NCBI GenBank assembly: GCA_930367205.1
Contig: OV884012.1
Coordinates: 55,759,239 to 55,823,238, forward strand
Direction of reading: 5' to 3'
Length of the DNA: 64,000 nt
DNA from: Acanthosoma haemorrhoidale
Taxonomy: Eukaryota; Arthropoda; Insecta; Hemiptera; Acanthosomatidae
Part shown: piece by piece, positions 60,741 through 64,000 of the stretch
How positions within the stretch are numbered: position 1 is the stretch's first letter
Layout: every line of letters begins with the position of its first letter
Notes under the pieces: model-generated
The model's input: only the letters and a program-made list of their open reading frames with translations
The model's database searches: none
What the model was told of the DNA's origin: nothing
Translations under genes and position numbers: made by a program

Positions 60741-63700
60741 CTGCCTATAATATTTAATTTCGTGTATGCTTTTTAGAGTGTGTGTATTTCTTTTAATGTA
60801 TTTTCACAAAATAATTTGAAGTTGCAATATCGGTTTGATTCATTTAATATAGGTTATTTATTTAAATATAATCATCTGCGATTCTTTCAGTTACCTTGGC
60901 CTTACTTTGGTGCTTTGTTTTTTAACATTTTTGTTATTCTTAAATGGCCATTTTCCCCAGATAAAGATTATTTCTTCTTTGATAATATAAAGGTAACTAC
61001 GGAACTCTGTTCTCAAATCTTAGATTCTCTCCTAGATGTTTGGTTTTATTTTATCTGGCAAAATATCATATATTTTTTTCAATTTGTCAATACACAAAAG
61101 CAGTTACTAGGATAAAGTACTAATTTATCGGATACTCCTTTCTGAAACAAAAGAGCTAGTGGAGTGTCACCCCCCTTCCTCCCACAGAGATGAGGGGCGC
61201 TTATCAAGTATTCCTTTTGTGGGAGCCGTGTGCCTTTGGTCGGGGTCTCGTTAGTGAAGTCCGACTCGTTAGGATTGGCCAGGGGTCTGCAATTGTCGCC
61301 GATCAGAGGAGGCCGTTTTGGTCTGTCTCCCTCTGCATCTCTATTTGCCCCGTTGCCCTCCACCCTCAGCGTAGTCCATTAGCTGTCTCTGTAAAGGCTT
61401 CCCTCGAGGATAAATCGATCTTCAGGAGGAAATACCGATTTAGAAATATCTTATAAACGTAGACGGAAATCTAGCTGAATCCATTAATCAATCAATACTC
61501 GCTTCGTTTTATTATAAGAATTCTTAAAGAATTAATAAAGCGTAAAGAAGGATACGGGACAAATATTCTTTTGGATTAAAAAAAAGCCCATCAGTAATAT
61601 AATCGATAGTTTTCTTTTCAAAATTTGAAAAATCCCTTTTAACACTGAGAATGAAATCACGCTAGAATCTATGAACAGGATAAAGGATCAGTGCTCAGTT
61701 ATATATTGAAGCGCCACCATCACCCGTACGCAAAAAAAAAACGACCATTGTAAAACATCTTTTGAAAAAAAAATAAGAGTTGAAGACGTCTTGAAACCCT
61801 TTGAATATAAAATTTTCCTACAGAAAATCATGAAGGAGATCGCTAAAGAGACTATGTTATATATTTCATAAGCAATTTATAGCGTATACGAAACCCAAAT
61901 ATGTTTGGGGTTCATAATTGAAGAAATGATAGGTCAATTAAGCGATTGATTCAAATACATCAACAAAATAGTCAAATAAGGATTTAATATGTTGTCTCTT
62001 GGTCAATATAAAATTTTAGAGACACGTCAACAACACATTGGGCTATGCTAAAATAATGTTAATTGTAAAAAAACAATTCAACTGTTCATTCAATTCAAAC
62101 AATAAAAACAATTCACAGTTGAGCAGTTTATTGGCCAGACTGTATTTTGCTATATTTTTGGGCACATAAAAGACGGTTATTCTGAAAAAAGACGTTTTCA
62201 GGCCAAAATCTCGGAAGCGCGTATTTAATCGTTCGATATCTATAATATTAATATTTTTATATATTTTTTAAAAGGAATTTTTAGTGATCCAGATCTAAAC
62301 AGTATCTAAAGTAGATCCTAACTTAAACAATTAGGAATATTTTGTCATGAAGATATATTAGTTTTTATGTAATCATCAAAATAGGTGGAGTAGAATATTT
62401 ATATGAGAAGAAAAATACTTAGCAATAAAAATAAAAAAAGTCTATAACAGCTGTCGGACTGGATGTCTTCCAAGCATACTCTAAGATCTTTTATTGTCTT
62501 TTTGATTCTGCCATCATTTATAGTGTCTTCGTGCTATGTTTCTCCTTTGTTCCCCTGTTCCTAAAAGAAACTTTGTACCTTTGGCACAGCTTTTAACTGA
62601 TACCGACAATATAGCATAGAGGCCCTCTGTAGTCACTGCATCATGTATTGTAGAACAGTAGTTTTTCGTGACTTTTTAAGTATGTACTTTTTATTTTATT
62701 TTTTTTGCTAAGGTCCACTTCTTCCGAGACTAATGAAAATTCGAGCTGAATACGTCAAGTTCATTTATTCCATTAATAACATCAGTCGACGACTGTACTC
62801 TTATTACAGGAAAAATAGTACCAAAAAACATAAAACATTTCATGCCGAAGTACTTTTGTAACAACCCAGTTCTACTATACTTTAATTAGAACGAAAATGA
62901 AGTAGAATGCTGCAGTATAAAATACTGTTCTGTGATTTAATGGATACAAAAATAAAAATTTTAATGGAAACGCCATTTTATGATATATTTATTGCATAGT
63001 AAATGAATTTAAGTAAAAGCAAGTGTTTTCCATTCGGTGGAAGTTTTCAAAGGCAACCAAGATTTAGCTTTACACGCTACCAAGTTCCGTGCTTAACAAT
63101 CAAATTATAACTTCCATAGCTAGAGGAATAAATGCCCCCTTAACCCCATAGCTGCTCTTAAACGAACTTTTCTACTTATTAAAACTTTCTGGAAATAAGT
63201 TTTGATGTTGTTTTCTTTTAATATAAATAAATTTAAAATACTGTCCATGACGTTCTTACGATTTTCTTTCGTAGTTTTGGGGTCTTATATTGTTGATCTC
63301 CTTTTCTATCTCTATTGAATTGAAGAAGAATCACTTTTTATGTAGACATACCCAAATTAAAAAGTTATAAAAAAAAAATTGATATGAACTCATCACGATA
63401 TATTAATATTTTTGAAGCTGAGAATTTCATATGTTTGCTGAACAACTATTACTCGAATTTACTATACAGATGTACAGATTCTATGTAAACTGCCTTCCTT
63501 TATTAACAAGAGTGAAAATATTGGATAGAAATGAGATTCCCCGGGCCAGCCATTAAATAGCTTGCCAAGTAATTATTAGTTCTTCTGCATTATCTCTATT
63601 AATAACACTTATTTAAGTTAAGACAAAATGTTAACAAGACTTCATTCTGACTCATTTGGTAACCATATTGAGGAAAGTCATAGGTTCTATAAAAATGCCT

Positions 63701-64000
63701 TTGAGCTTACTACTACTCCCACTTTTCAATCTTCAAGCCATCAAAAGCGAATAACCATTGCTGATCTCTAAGTGATCAAGCGGCACACGAACAGGCTTCT
63801 AGGCTGAGAGAGATCGCGATAGTCACAGACGTTCGGGACATAATGGATGAAAACTGATGATAGCAAGAACAAATCAGCAAGGTTCTAGAAACGATCTCGA
63901 GGATGGGAATGCTGAAATGTGATCCTGCAAAAGGATTGGGATAATTAGATAATTGTTGAATACATTTTACGAATTTTGAGGAAATAAGATCTTGGAGAGT
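60741..64000. other. Intronic stretch with a GC-richer island (61140-61420)
   Basis: The island is open on both strands for ~90 codons but shows no recognised domain. The remainder is AT-rich, with no exon, repeat or RNA gene that I can support. Confidence 0.45.

Overview
This window looks like AT-rich nuclear DNA of an arthropod, most likely an insect with a large, transposon-filled genome. No prokaryotic-style gene organisation is visible. The only host gene I can support is one AMPA-type ionotropic glutamate receptor (GluRIA/GluRIB class) on the + strand. Three internal exons are present at 1609-1729, 32650-32744 and 59804-60195. Their phases join perfectly (1, then 0, then 2), and they encode the S1 ligand-binding lobe, M1 and the M2 pore loop. 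They are separated by introns of 30.9 kb and 27.1 kb. The amino-terminal domain exons and the M3-S2-M4 exons lie outside the window.

The introns are filled by retroelements. Region 1-475 and region 8.0-13.2 kb hold decayed minus-strand copies of one Ty3/gypsy-like LTR retrotransposon lineage. Region 15.1-25.9 kb holds two near-intact relatives. TE1 (15124-20488, + strand) and TE2 (20541-25872, - strand) both sit inside what was a single (TA)n array. That array appears to be the 3' tail of a LINE fragment. Each LTR pair differs at only one site (1/185 and 1/180), so both insertions are young. Both elements have AGTTAA...TTAACT LTR ends, a primer-binding site matching tRNA-Phe, a gag with two CCHC zinc knuckles, a pol ordered protease-RT-RNase H-integrase, and no env. 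In both, gag and pol share one frame and are separated by a single UGA. A conserved hairpin also sits directly against the polypurine tract.

The rest of the introns holds fragments of two Jockey-like LINE families (A and B here), a third LINE-like relic, three A-tailed SINE-like retroposons (two with clear target duplications, one with a probable one), a broken Tc1-like transposase, a dispersed ~320 bp repeat pair, a 225 bp tandem repeat, TA microsatellites and several unexplained GC-rich islands. A LINE-A/SINE cluster ends 27 bp before receptor exon C, and a LINE-B relic ends 104 bp before exon B. Most long stretches in between show no recognisable gene.

All assignments come from reading translated frames, motifs and within-window comparison. 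No database search was run.
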